A DNA stretch of 64,000 nucleotides. Origin: Hirundichthys speculiger (Eukaryota; Chordata; Actinopteri; Beloniformes; Exocoetidae). Under the pieces are notes generated by a model that was not told the origin of the DNA, made no database searches, and saw only the letters and a list, made by a program, of their open reading frames with translations. Each line of letters begins with the position of its first letter. Positions within the stretch are counted from its first letter, which is position 1. Positions 1-11,400 of the stretch are shown piece after piece. A program made the translations under genes and the position numbers. The stretch lies in the NCBI GenBank assembly GCA_018398805.1, contig JAGFBZ010000910.1, forward strand, positions 101,178 through 165,177, in the 5' to 3' direction.

Positions 1-1690
1 TGATGGGGGGTTCAAGCCTCTATGATGGGGGGGGTTCAGCTCTATGATGGGGGGTTCAGCTCTATAATGTGGGGTTCCGCCTCTATGATGGGGGGGATCA
101 GCCTCTATGATGGGGGGGGGGGTTCAGCCTCTATGATGGGGGGGTTCAGCCTCTATAATGGGGGGGTTCGCCTCATATGATGGGGGGGGGGATTCAGCCT
201 CTATGATGGGGGGTTCAGCCTCTATGATGGGGGGGTTCTCAGCCTCTATGATGGGGGGGGTTCCCCCCCAGCCTCTATGATGGGGGGGTTCAGCCTCTAT
301 GATGGGGGGGCTCAGCCTCTATGATGGGGGGGTTCAGCCTCTATGATGGGGGGGTTCAGCCTCTATGATGGGGGGGTTCAGCCTCCATGATGGGGGGGTT
401 CAACCTCTCATGACGGGGGGGGGTCCGCCTCTATGATGGGGGGTTCAGCCTCTATGATGGGGGCTCAGCCTCCATGACGGGGGGGGTTCAGCCTCTATGA
501 TGGGGGGTTCAGCCTCTATAATGGGGGGGGTTCCGCCTCTATGATGGGGGGTTCAGCCTCTATGATGGGGGGGTTCAGCCTCTATGAATGGGGGGGTTCA
601 GCCTCTATGATGGGGGGGGGGGGGGGTTCAGCCTCTATGATGGGGGGGTTCAGCCTCTATAATGGGGGGGTTCAGCCTCTATGATGGGGGGGTTCCGCCT
701 CTATGATGGGGGGTTCCGCCTCTATGATGGGGGGGGTTCCGCCTCTATGATGAGGGGGGTTCAGCCTCTATGGGGGGTCCTCTATGAAGGGGGGTTCCAG
801 CCTCTATGATGGGGGGTTCAGCCTCTATAATGGGGGGGTTCAGCCTCTATGATGGGGGGGTTCAGCCTCTATGATGGGGGGTTCCGCCTCTATGATGGGG
901 GGTTCAGCCTCCATGATGAGGGGGGTTCAGCCTCTATAATGGGGGGGGTTCCGCCTCTATGATGGGGGGTTCAGCCTCTATGACGGGGGGGGGTTCAGCC
1001 TCTATGATGGGGGGGTTCAGCCTCTATAATGGGGGGGTTCTGCCTCTATGATGGGGGGTTCAGCCTCTATGATGGGGGGGTTCGAGGGGGGGTTCAGCCT
1101 CTATGAATGGGGGGGTTCAGCCTCTATGACAGGGGGGGGGGGGGGGGGTTCCGCCTCTATGATGGGGGGTTCAGCCTCTATAATGGGGGGGTTCAGCCTC
1201 TATAAATGGGGGTTCCGCCTCTATGATGAGGGGGTTCCGCCTCTATGATGGGGGGGTTCAGCCTCTATAATGGGGGGGTTCCGCCTCTATGATGGGGGGC
1301 TCAGCCTCTATAATGGGGGGGTTCCGCCTCTATGATGGGGGGTTCCGCCTCTATGATTGGGGGTTTCAGCTCTATGATTGGGGGGGTTCAGCCTCTATGA
1401 TGGGGGGTTCAGCCTCTATAATGAGGGGGTTCCGCCTCTATGATGGGGGGTTCAGCCTCTATAATAGGGGGGTTCAGCCTCTATGATGGGGGGTTCAGCC
1501 TCTATGATGGGGGGTTCAGCCTCTATAATGAGGGGGTTCCGCCTCTATGATGGGGGGTTCAGCCTCTATAATAGGGGGGTTCAGCCTCTATGATGGGGGG
1601 TTCAGCCTCTATGATGGGGGGTTCAGCCTCTATAATGAGGGGGTTCCGCCTCTATGATGGGGGGTTCGGCCTCTATGACGGGGGGCTCCC
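1..1690. repeat. Minisatellite, ~21-bp unit with G-run (TATGATGGGGGGTTCAGCCTC)
   Basis: About 80 imperfect copies form the left edge of the window, so the true length is unknown. Each unit has one run of 5 to 14 Gs on the plus strand; unit length varies mainly through the G-run. It lies in the hectd2 intron after visible exon 16. Confidence 0.95.
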
Positions 1691-2330
1691 AGCAGGGAGG
1701 CAGAGCCACCTCCTAACCTTCCAGTCATTCCAGTTTGTTCTTGAGTGAAGCTCATCAGCTGAGTTAACTGGAACAACTGGCATGTTGGAGACCGTTTTGT
1801 TCCCGTTGAGGACATTCCTGGCACAGCCCTCCATGTTCATCTGAACTCGGGACCGGCGCTTTGAATAGCCGACGTAATGGGGACAATGCAGGGTCCGCCG
1901 TCCCGGCGAGAGGCAGGAACTGGCTGGGAATCGATCCCACGACTGCCCCCCACCCGTTGGAGACAAACGCAGAGACTGAAACACGGCGGTTAGTTTGTTT
2001 TACTGTCCTGAGTGAGTAAGAAAGAAGAAGTTGGGAGATAAATGTGATCTTTTATTTTATTTCCTTTATTTAACCAGGTAAGAGTCTCACTGAGGTTCTT
2101 CTGTTTGGAGGGTGAATCTGCTTCAGAGCCTCGGTGATCAGAAGGTTTCCATGTCTTTAATCCAGGAGGTTCTCACTTCTGAAGGAAACTGACTCAGACA
2201 TCGTTTTAACGACTGTTCGCCTCCATGTCACATGTCACATGTCACATGTCACACGTATGATGGCGGATTAATATAATGTGAGCATTTAACAGTATTTATT
2301 TCTGTTCCCGGTGCTGCGTCCTGAACTCAC
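1691..2330. other. hectd2 intron, mostly unique
   Basis: No exon was recognised here. A short CACATGT repeat of about four copies lies at 2225-2252. A sequence near 1928 resembles a tRNA B-box on the minus strand, but no full tRNA or SINE could be supported. Confidence 0.5.
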
Positions 2331-2418
2331 CCTTCCTGTTCTGCTTGGTGACGGGGATCTTGTCTCCTCCAGGCTTCAGGTTGAAGGATCTGATGACGCC
2401 CATCTCCTCCTGCATCAC
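2331..2418 (-). CDS. hectd2: hectd2 visible exon 16, last in window
   Basis: This 88-bp exon reads [20 protein letters not shown] and ends NRK with a split G. PGGD followed by VT..NR is the conserved end of the HECT N-lobe. The donor is GTGAGT. The exons for the rest of the N-lobe, the C-lobe and the catalytic cysteine must lie beyond position 1. Confidence 0.94.
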
Positions 2419-5400
2419 CTGCAGCACACACAATAAAACCTGATGTAAACGGTCCCAGACCCTGCAGCTCTGGGACCGTTCAGCCTGCAGCTCATGGGCC
2501 GGTCCAGAGCCGGTCCAGGGCCGGTCCAGGGCCGATCCAGGGCCGGTCCAGAGCCGGTCCAGGGCCGGTCATGGGCCGGTCCAGGGCCGGTCCATGGCCG
2601 GTCCAGGGCCGGTCCAGGGCCGGTCCAGGGCCGGTCCAGGGCCGGTCCAGGGCCGGTCCAGGGCCGGTCCAGAGCCAGTCCAGGGCCGAGGGCCGGTCCA
2701 GGGCCGGTCCAGAGCCGGTCCAGGGCCGGTCCGGGGCCGGTCCAGGGCCGGTCCGGGGCCTGTCCAGGGCCAGTCCATGGCCGGTCTAGAGCCGGTCCAG
2801 GGCCGGTCCAGGGCCGGTCCAGGGCCGGTCCATGGCCGGTCCAGAGCCAGTCCATGGCCGGTCTAGAGCCGGTCCAGGGCCGGTCCAGGGCCGATCCAGG
2901 TCATCATGTGCTCTGGTACCAGCTTTATTAAAATCAGAGGGACATAGGTTTTAGAGCTCCGATGCTCTCTGGAGGGAACACCTGTGAAAGTTCTTTCTAA
3001 CGTGGCTTTTCAGACACTCTGGTAAAAGCGCTCACCTGGAAGGTGAGGTAGAAGTCCTCCTCCACATTTCCCTCGTAGCTCAGCAGCTCGGCCAAACCGT
3101 GAGCCAGATCCTGCAGAGACACCAGAGAGGTCAGCGGTGGGAGTAGTAGTACTAACCCTAACTCTACCGAACAGAGCGCCGGTTCAGGTGGAGAACCAGC
3201 CTCAGGTGGAGAACCAGCCTCAGGTGGAGACCAGCCTCAGGTAGAAGACCAGCCTCAGGTGGAGAACCAGCCTCAGGTAGAAGACCAGCCTCAGGTGGAG
3301 AACCAGCCTCAGGTGGAGAACCAGCCTCAGGTGGAAGACCAGCCTCAGGTGGAAGACCAGCCTCAGGTGGAGAACCAGCCTCAGGTGGAAGACCAGCCTC
3401 AGGTGGAAGACCAGCCTCAGGTGGAGAACCAGCCTCAGGTGGAAGACCAGCCTCAGGTGGGAACCAGCCTCAGGTGGAAACCAGCCTCAGGTGGAGAACC
3501 AGCCTCAGGTGGAAGAACCCGTGGAGACCAGCCTCAGGTGGAGAACCAGCCTCAGGGAGACCAGCCTCAGGAGAACCAGCCTCAGGTGGAAACCAGCCAT
3601 GGAAGACCAGCCTCAGGTGGAGAACCAGCCTCAGTGGAAGACCATCCTCAGGTGGAGACCCAGCCTCAGGTGGAAGACCAGCCTCAGGTGGAAGACCAGC
3701 CTCAGGTGGAGAACCAGCCTCAGGTGGAAGACCAGCCTCAGGTGGAGACCAGCCTCAGGTGGAAGACCAGCCTCAGGTGGAGACCAGCCTCAGGTGGAGA
3801 CCAGCCTCAGGTGGAAGACCAGCCTCAGGTGGAAGACCAGCCTCAGGTGGAGACCCAGCCTCAGGTGGAAGACCAGCCTCAGGTGGAAGACCAGCCCAGG
3901 TCAGGTGGAGAACCAGCCTCAGGTGGAGAACCAGCCTCAGGTGGAAGGGAGAACCAGCCTCAGGTGGAGAACCAGCCTCAGGTGGAGAACCAGCCTCAGG
4001 TGGAAGACCAGCCTCAGGTGGAAGACCAGCCTCAGGTGGAAGACCAGCCTCAGGTGGAAGACCAGCCTCAGGTGGAGAACCAGCCTCAGGTGGAGAACCA
4101 GCCTCAGGTGGAAGACCAGCCTCAGGTGGTGGAGAACCAGCCTCAGGTGGAGAACCAGCCTCAGGTGGAGAAGACCAGCCTCAGGTGGAAGACCAGCCTC
4201 AGGTGGAGAACCAGCCTCAGGTGGAGAACCAGCCAGCCTCAGGTGGAAGACCAGCCTCAGGTGGAGAACCAGCCTCAGGTGGAGAACCAGCCTCAGGTGG
4301 AGAACCAGCCTCAGGTGGAGACCAGCCTCAGGTGGAAGACCAGCCTCAGGTGGAGAACCAGCCTCAGGTGGAAGACCAGCCTCAGGTGGAGACCCAGCCT
4401 CAGGTGGAAGACCAGCCTCAGGTGGAGACCCAGCCTCAGGTGGAAGACCAGCCTCAGGTGGAGAACCAGCCTCAGGTGGAAGACCAGCCTCAGGTGGAAG
4501 ACCAGCCTCAGGTGGAGACCCAGCCTCAGGTGGAGAACCAGCCTCAGGTGAAGAACCAGCCTCAGGTGGAAGAACCTCAGTGGATGGAGAACCTCAGGTG
4601 GAGAACCAGCCTCAGGTGGAAGACCAGCCTCAGGTGGAAGACCAGCCTCAGGTGGAGACCAGCCTCAGGTGGAGACCAGCCTCAGGTGGAAGACCAGCCT
4701 CAGGTGGAGAACCAGCCTCAGGTGGAAGACCAGCCTCAGGTGGAAGACCAGCCTCAGGTGGAGACCCAGCCTCAGGTGGAAGACCCAGCCTCAGGTGGAA
4801 GACCAGCCTCAGGTGGAGAACCAGCCTCAGGTGGAAGACCAGCCTCAGGTGGAGAACCAGCCTCAGGTGGAGAACCAGCCTCAGGTGGAGAACCAGCCTC
4901 AGGTGGAAGACCAGCCTCAGTGGTGAGAACCAGCCTCAGGTGGAGAACCAGCCTCAGGTGGAAGACCAGCCTCAGGTGGAGAACCAGCCTCAGGTGGAAG
5001 ACCAGCCTCAGGTGGAAGACCAGCCTCAGGTGGAGACCCAGCCTCAGGTGGAGAACCAGCCTCAGGTGAAGAACCAGCCTCAGGTGGAGAACCAACCTCA
5101 GGTGGAGAACCAGCCTCAGGTGGAAGACCAGCCTCAGGTGGAAGACCAGCCTCAGGTGGAAGACCAGCCTCAGGTGGAGACCAGCCTCAGGTGGAAGACC
5201 AGCTCAGGTGGAAGAGGTGGAAGACCAGCCTCAGGTGGAGAACCATCCTCAGGTGGAAGACCAGCCTCAGGTGGAGAACCAGAAGAACCAGCCTCAGGTG
5301 GAGACCAGCCAGGTGGAGAACCAGCCTCAGGTGGAAGACCAGCCTCAGGTGGAGAACCAGCCTCAGGTGGAAGACCAGCCTCAGGTGGAGAACCAGCCTC

Positions 5401-8400
5401 AGGAAGACCAGCCTCAGGTGAGACCACCAGCCAGCCTCACCTCAGGTGGAGACCCAGCCTCAGGTGTCCCCAGCCTCAGGTGGAAGACCAGCCTCAGGTG
5501 GAGAACCAGCCTCAGGTGGAAGACCCAGCCTCAGGTGGAGACCCAGCCATCCTAACCCTCTGCCTCAGAAGAAAACAAACACAACTAAAATTACAAAATA
5601 CACATCTTCCTTCTTGTCTTCGCCCTCATGCATCGATCTTTATTTCCATGATCCTCATCATCATGCAGTCAGACTATGTAAGTGGACAGACAGTGAAAAG
5701 TTGAACTCTGGCTCCCCCCAGTGGCAGAACGGAGAAACACAGCTGGAGGACTCCTGGACATCCCACTTGAAGTCCCACGGACTGAAAGTTCACGTTTCTC
5801 AGAGGGTTAGGGTTAGGGGTTGGGGTTAGGGGTTGGGGTTAGGGGTTGGGTTGAATCGTATTTACAGCTGGGACTGATTTTTATTTTACAGAGATTCTCA
5901 CAGGAAGAGTCATTTTCACCGCCGGGACACTTACTGGCATTATCTGCTGCAGGTCGTCCAATGTGGCGGATGCCAGGCCAACAAGAGCATTTTGGTCACA
6001 TGGTACAGTGGGAGGAGTGAGGAGCTTCCTGGGAGAATGAAATAAATAAAAAGAAACATTTCAACCACAGCAACCACATGTCATGCATGCAGCCTGCAGC
6101 TGTTTAGGCCTTAAGGACCACGGCCTCCAGATGCAAGAAGAACGAGAAGAACGAGGAGAACGAGGAAACGAGGAGAACGAAGAGAACGAGGACAATGAGG
6201 AGAACGAGGAGAACGAGAAGAACGAGGAGAACGAGGAGAATGAAGAGAACGAAGAGAACGAGGAGAACGAGGACAATGAGGAGAACGAGGACAATGAGGA
6301 GAACGAGGAGAACGAGGAGAACGAAGAGAACGAGGACAATGAGGAGAACGAGGAAACGAGGAGAAAGAGGAAACGAGGAGAAAGAGGAGAACAAGGAAAC
6401 GAGGACAATGAGGAGAACGAGGACAATGAGGAGAATGAGGAAAACGAGGACAACAAGCATCCTGGGACAGAAACGGCGGGAAGGTTAAAGGAATAAAATG
6501 AGCTCAAAGGTGGGAGGTGTCTCACCTGTAACAGCAGAGGGGCAGGTGGATGTCCAGAGCAATGCTGTTGTATACGGCCAGGCCCATCAGCTGATGACAC
6601 GTCAAGTTAAGGGAAAATGCACAAACCGTACGTGTACACTCACGTGTAGTTTAAAAGACATCTGTGATGTAGAACTGGTCTGAGGAAGGGTTAGGGGAGA
6701 CGAGCTTCACCAAAGGTAACAGGGTTGTTTACCTGCAGGCTGAAAATACTTGCTTGAGCTCAGCAGAGCCACACCTGTAGGAGAGCAGCATGTTCTTCTC
6801 CTGGACCTCCATGGACATCTCTGGAAGGTCGTTCTCCTGGTATCTCCAGGTGGAGGAAGACTCCTGGAAGAGTACCTGACTCTGATGAGTTCAGAGAGAC
6901 AACTAGCCAAATCCCTGAAGGAAAAACCTCACCTAAAGATCTATGATGCAAACACACTCAGCAGCAGAAGGATGTCTCTCCTTCGAAGGAGACGTTTTAG
7001 GACCTTTAGACCACAGCACTGAGGAGAAGACAGGAAGTTCAAGTGTTGAGGTTCTCTCTGGGAGAGACCAGGATGGAGAGGATCAGGGATGAGGACATCA
7101 GAGGCACAGAACATGTTAGATGTTCTGGAGAGAAGGTCAGAGGAGTCCAGACTGAGATGGTTTGGACCTGGACAGAGGAGGGATGGAGAAGATATCTGGA
7201 GAAGGATGATGAGGCTAAGGTTAGGGTTCAGTAAAGCCTACAGTCAGTCTAAACTATAGTGTGTAGATGCTAATAGTTATAGTCATAGTTGTAGTAGCTC
7301 AGACTAGAGTAGCTCGTCTTAATCACAGCTTCGTCATAGCTATGCTGCTATAGGCCTACGCTGCAGGGGGACACCAACATGATCTGCTGAGTGGTGTCTC
7401 CACTGCTTTTCTCCTTTTCCTTCCCTTTCCTCTTCCCTTCCTCCTCCTCCAGCCCATTCATAATTACCTGCGAGCACCTTGTTACTGAAACTGTTCTCCA
7501 TTTTCTTTGCTTTCCTGAGTTTGTTGTGCTGTTTCTGCCCCCTTTTCTTTCTGTGTATTTGCAGGCCAGAGTTTCCTGGGTTTCACGCTGACTTGCAGTT
7601 CCATCCTCTGTCCATCCCGGGGTTCTCCTCCACTTGTGTTTGGGTACCGACTGGCGTGGTGATCGGCGACCTGGTCCTCTGGCCATCTCATCCCAGTGCT
7701 GCTGCCTCCATCTGTTTATGTTTATATGGTCATTGTATTTAGTCATTTGTGTCCTCTCCTCTCTCTGTCCTCCATCCTCTCTCTGTCCTACATCCTCTCT
7801 CTGTCCTGTCTCCCCTCTTTTTTTTATCCAGCTGGTCTTCATCAGGAAGGTCCCTCCATATGATCCAGGTCCTGGTCCAGGTTTATTCCTCTTAAAGTGG
7901 AGTTTTTTCTTGCCGCTGTTTGGCTTAAAGGTTTTTTCTCCCTCTGTGGGAGTTTTTTATATCTACCATTATCATTGATTGGATTTAATATTATAATTTT
8001 AGTTAATGATATTTGCTCGGGGGTCATGCTCTGGGTCTCTGTAAAGACTTGGAGACAATTGACATTGTAACAGACGCTGTACAAATACAATTGAATTGAA
8101 TTGAATTGAGGTTGGAACTGAAACAGGAGGTCTGGAGGAAGACCAGAGAGGAGATTTATGGATGTAGAGGAAGAGGACATGAAGATAAGAGGATGGAGAG
8201 GATGGAGATAGATGGAGGAGATGATCCACTGAGGAGACTTCTGAAGGGATCCAACCTTGGAGCCTCAGAGCCAGGGTGGGCTCTGCAATTAACAACAAGC
8301 CACATCATCTTCAGCAACATATGACAGTGATCTAAGGATGTGGGTGGAGTCAAAGGTTTGGAGGCCGGACTATTCTGTGATGTCAAATTCTGCTGTGAAT

Positions 8401-11400
8401 CTGAGCGGCATCTAGATTAGACTCTTCCAGGCGTTGATGAACCCCAACCAGAGAGACAGAGCTGTGTTGAATCAGTTAGGGTTAGGGTTAGAGGGTTAGG
8501 GTTAGGGTTAGAGTTAGGGGTTAGGTATTGAGTTAGGGGTTAAGGTTAGGGGTTAGGGTTAGAGGGTTAGGGTTAGAGTTAGGGGTTAGGTATTGAGTTA
8601 GGGGTTAAGGTTAGGGGTTAGGGTTAGAGGGTTAGGGTTAGGGTTAGAGTTAGGGGTTAGGTATTGAGTTAGGGGTTAAGGTTAGGGGTTAGGGTTAGAG
8701 GGTTAGGGTAAATAAAAGCTCTCAGTCACAGAGAGGTTTTTAACCCTAACCCTAACCCACACCAGCACCAGGAGAACCTGGAGGAAACCCACACCAGCAC
8801 CAGGAGAACCTGGAGGAAACCCACACCAGCACCAGAACCTGGAGGAAACCCACACCAGCACCAGGAGAACCTGGAGGAAACCCACACCAGCACCAGAACC
8901 TGGAGGAAACCAACACCAGCACCAGGAGAACCTGGAGGAAACCAACACCAGCACCAGGAGAACCTGGAGGAAACCCACACCAGCACCAGAACCTGGAGGA
9001 AACCCACATCAGCACCAGGAGAACCTGGAGGAAACCCACGCCAGCACCAGGAGAACCTGAGGCCCGTTCTTCTGCCGTTCCTGTCGTCTTTCCGCTCTGT
9101 TTGCTGCTGCGGAGCTGAAATGTTTCTTTAAACAGCTGGACTCTGGCTGACGGTTTAAATGTGCTTTATGAATCAATCTGGCTGCTTTATTTTGACAGAA
9201 AACAAAGAAGGGAGTTAAATCACTTCTTTGGTTACTCGTTTATTTATTTTGACAGTTTTTACACGTTTATTCCTCGTTCTTCCTTGTTTTCAGCTCAAAC
9301 TGCAAAAGGGAGAGGTTGGCTGCTGGTTTGATTTTTCCACTCATCCCTCCATTTTGTTTCTTTTTCTCATCAATATTTGTTCGGTGCTGTTTACACTCGT
9401 CTTCCGCTCTGCCTTTCATGCATCTCCCTCCATCTCAGTCGGCTCCTCCTCCCGCCGGCTCAGCGCCATAGTGATGGAGCGCTGCCATGACGACCGCGCC
9501 GCAGCACAGATGGATGAAATAGCTCTTACACCCAGGAGCACACGCATGTGCTGGTAAACACACACACACGCTCTTCCCACCATTTTCTTTGTTTTAGGGC
9601 TGAACCTCACTGGTTCAGACACACACACACATGTTTCTGTTTCCACCTCTTTTTAATCACCGTCTTGCAGCGGTACCGCTCCAAACCCAAACCTCAGTCC
9701 TGAAATTCACTGATTTAAGCCACGAGGCTCTTGTCCTTCACGTGGGCTCCATCTGCTCGCTCAGACTGCGTGAACACATTTATCCCTGCAAACATACGTA
9801 ACCCAAACCCAAACCCAACCTGGCCGGGAACAGGCAGCTGCTAGCTTATATAACCTTGACAGCTCCCAGCTGCCTCGTAACTCAGCCTGAAGTGCAAGTC
9901 ATGCTCCGTTCTGGCAACACGCCTGCAACACTTACGCACACGGAGGTTCGTCTCACCGACGGCGCTGCACCGCAGGAGCTGAGGAACTGGACCGCAGTAA
10001 TGTTCTTCATCAAGACCTGGAGCTGAGGAACTGGACCGCTGTAATGTTCTTCATCAAGACCTGGAGCTGAGGAACTGGACCGCGGTAATGTTCTTCATCA
10101 AGCCCTGGAGCTGAGGAACTGGACCGCGGTAATGTTCTTCATCAAGACCTGGAGCTGAGGAACTGGACCGCGGTAATGTTCTTCATCAAGACCTGGAGCT
10201 GAGGAACTGGACCGCAGTAATGTTCTTCATCAAGACCTGGAGCTGAGGAACTGGACCGCGGTAATGTTCTTCATCAAGTCCTGGAGCTGAGGAACTGGAC
10301 CGCGGTAATGTTCTTCATCAAGACCTGGAGCTGAGGAACTGGACTGCGGTAATGTTCTTCATCAAGACCTGGAGCTGAGGAACTGGACCGCGGTAATGTT
10401 CTTCATCAAGACCTGGAGCTGAGGAACTGGACCGCAGTAATGTTCTTCATCAAGACCTGAAGCTGAGGAACGGGACCGCAGTAATGTTCTTCATCAAGAC
10501 CTGGAGCTGAGGAACTGGACCGCGGTAATGTTCTTCATCAAGACCTGGAGCTGAGGAACTGGACCGCGGTAATGTTCTTCATTACTCAGACCCGGCTGAC
10601 CAGAGAGGCCTGCGGACCTCTGCAGGCCTCTCTGGTCAGCCGGGTCACATCAGAAGAAACTGGTCTCTGAACAGATCTAAAGACCTTCCAGCGACTCCCC
10701 AACATCTTCATAAATCATTCACCTCTTAAAATGGCAGCTGGACGGCCTCAGAACTAGATTACGGTTTAATAAAACAGTTTAAGAAGATCCAGGGACCTGG
10801 ATCCAGAGCTGAACCTGTGAAGTCTGATTAGCCACAAAAACAGCAGTTTTCTTTGTAAATGTGACCAACAGCTGGACCTTTAACTCACCTCCTGACGTAT
10901 TAATGACGTATTATCAGAGTCCTTGGATGGAAATTATGATAATAAAAGGGTTCACATCGGATCAGCAAGCAGAAAGTGAGTAGAAACCCTGATTTATTGG
11001 GTTTGAATAAAGGATACAGTCCCCACCAACTGGAACTCAGAGAAGTTGTCACACTTCCAACTGCTGAACCAATGGCAGCGCGAGTCCTTCATGTAGGTGA
11101 ACATTCCTGTAAAATAAAGAATCGGTAACATGTTTGATGCAGATGAGTGAATCAGTAAGAGGCTGACGGATCAGAGAGATGCAGGACGGAAATGAGGAGG
11201 ACGGAAGAAGCACCTGACCACGTTAGAAGAGGGAAAAGAAAGGCAACTGGCAACTGTAAAGAAGTGGGCGTGTCTACAGGAGCTAACAGAGCTCCTGGAG
11301 CTTCAGCTGGAGACCAGCTATGGTCGGAGCTGTCATCCGTGGCCTCAGAGCTCCTCTACATCATCGGACCTCCTCCATCGGACCCTACGACCCGTCTCTG

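Noticed and set aside
3259..5704. Open frames of 430 to 737 codons made of short repeats
   Set aside because: Produced by the 18-bp minisatellite inside a hectd2 intron; overlapping frames are all equally open.
6135..6455. Triplex-forming pure purine tract
   Set aside because: Every unit contains a C, so it is not a pure polypurine run.
6061..6600. Asn/Glu- or Ser/Phe-rich protein
   Set aside because: 9-bp tandem repeat in an intron; overlaps two real hectd2 exons in another frame.
9975..10581. CRISPR-like array
   Set aside because: Copies are directly adjacent with no unique spacers, in a vertebrate intron; it is a minisatellite.
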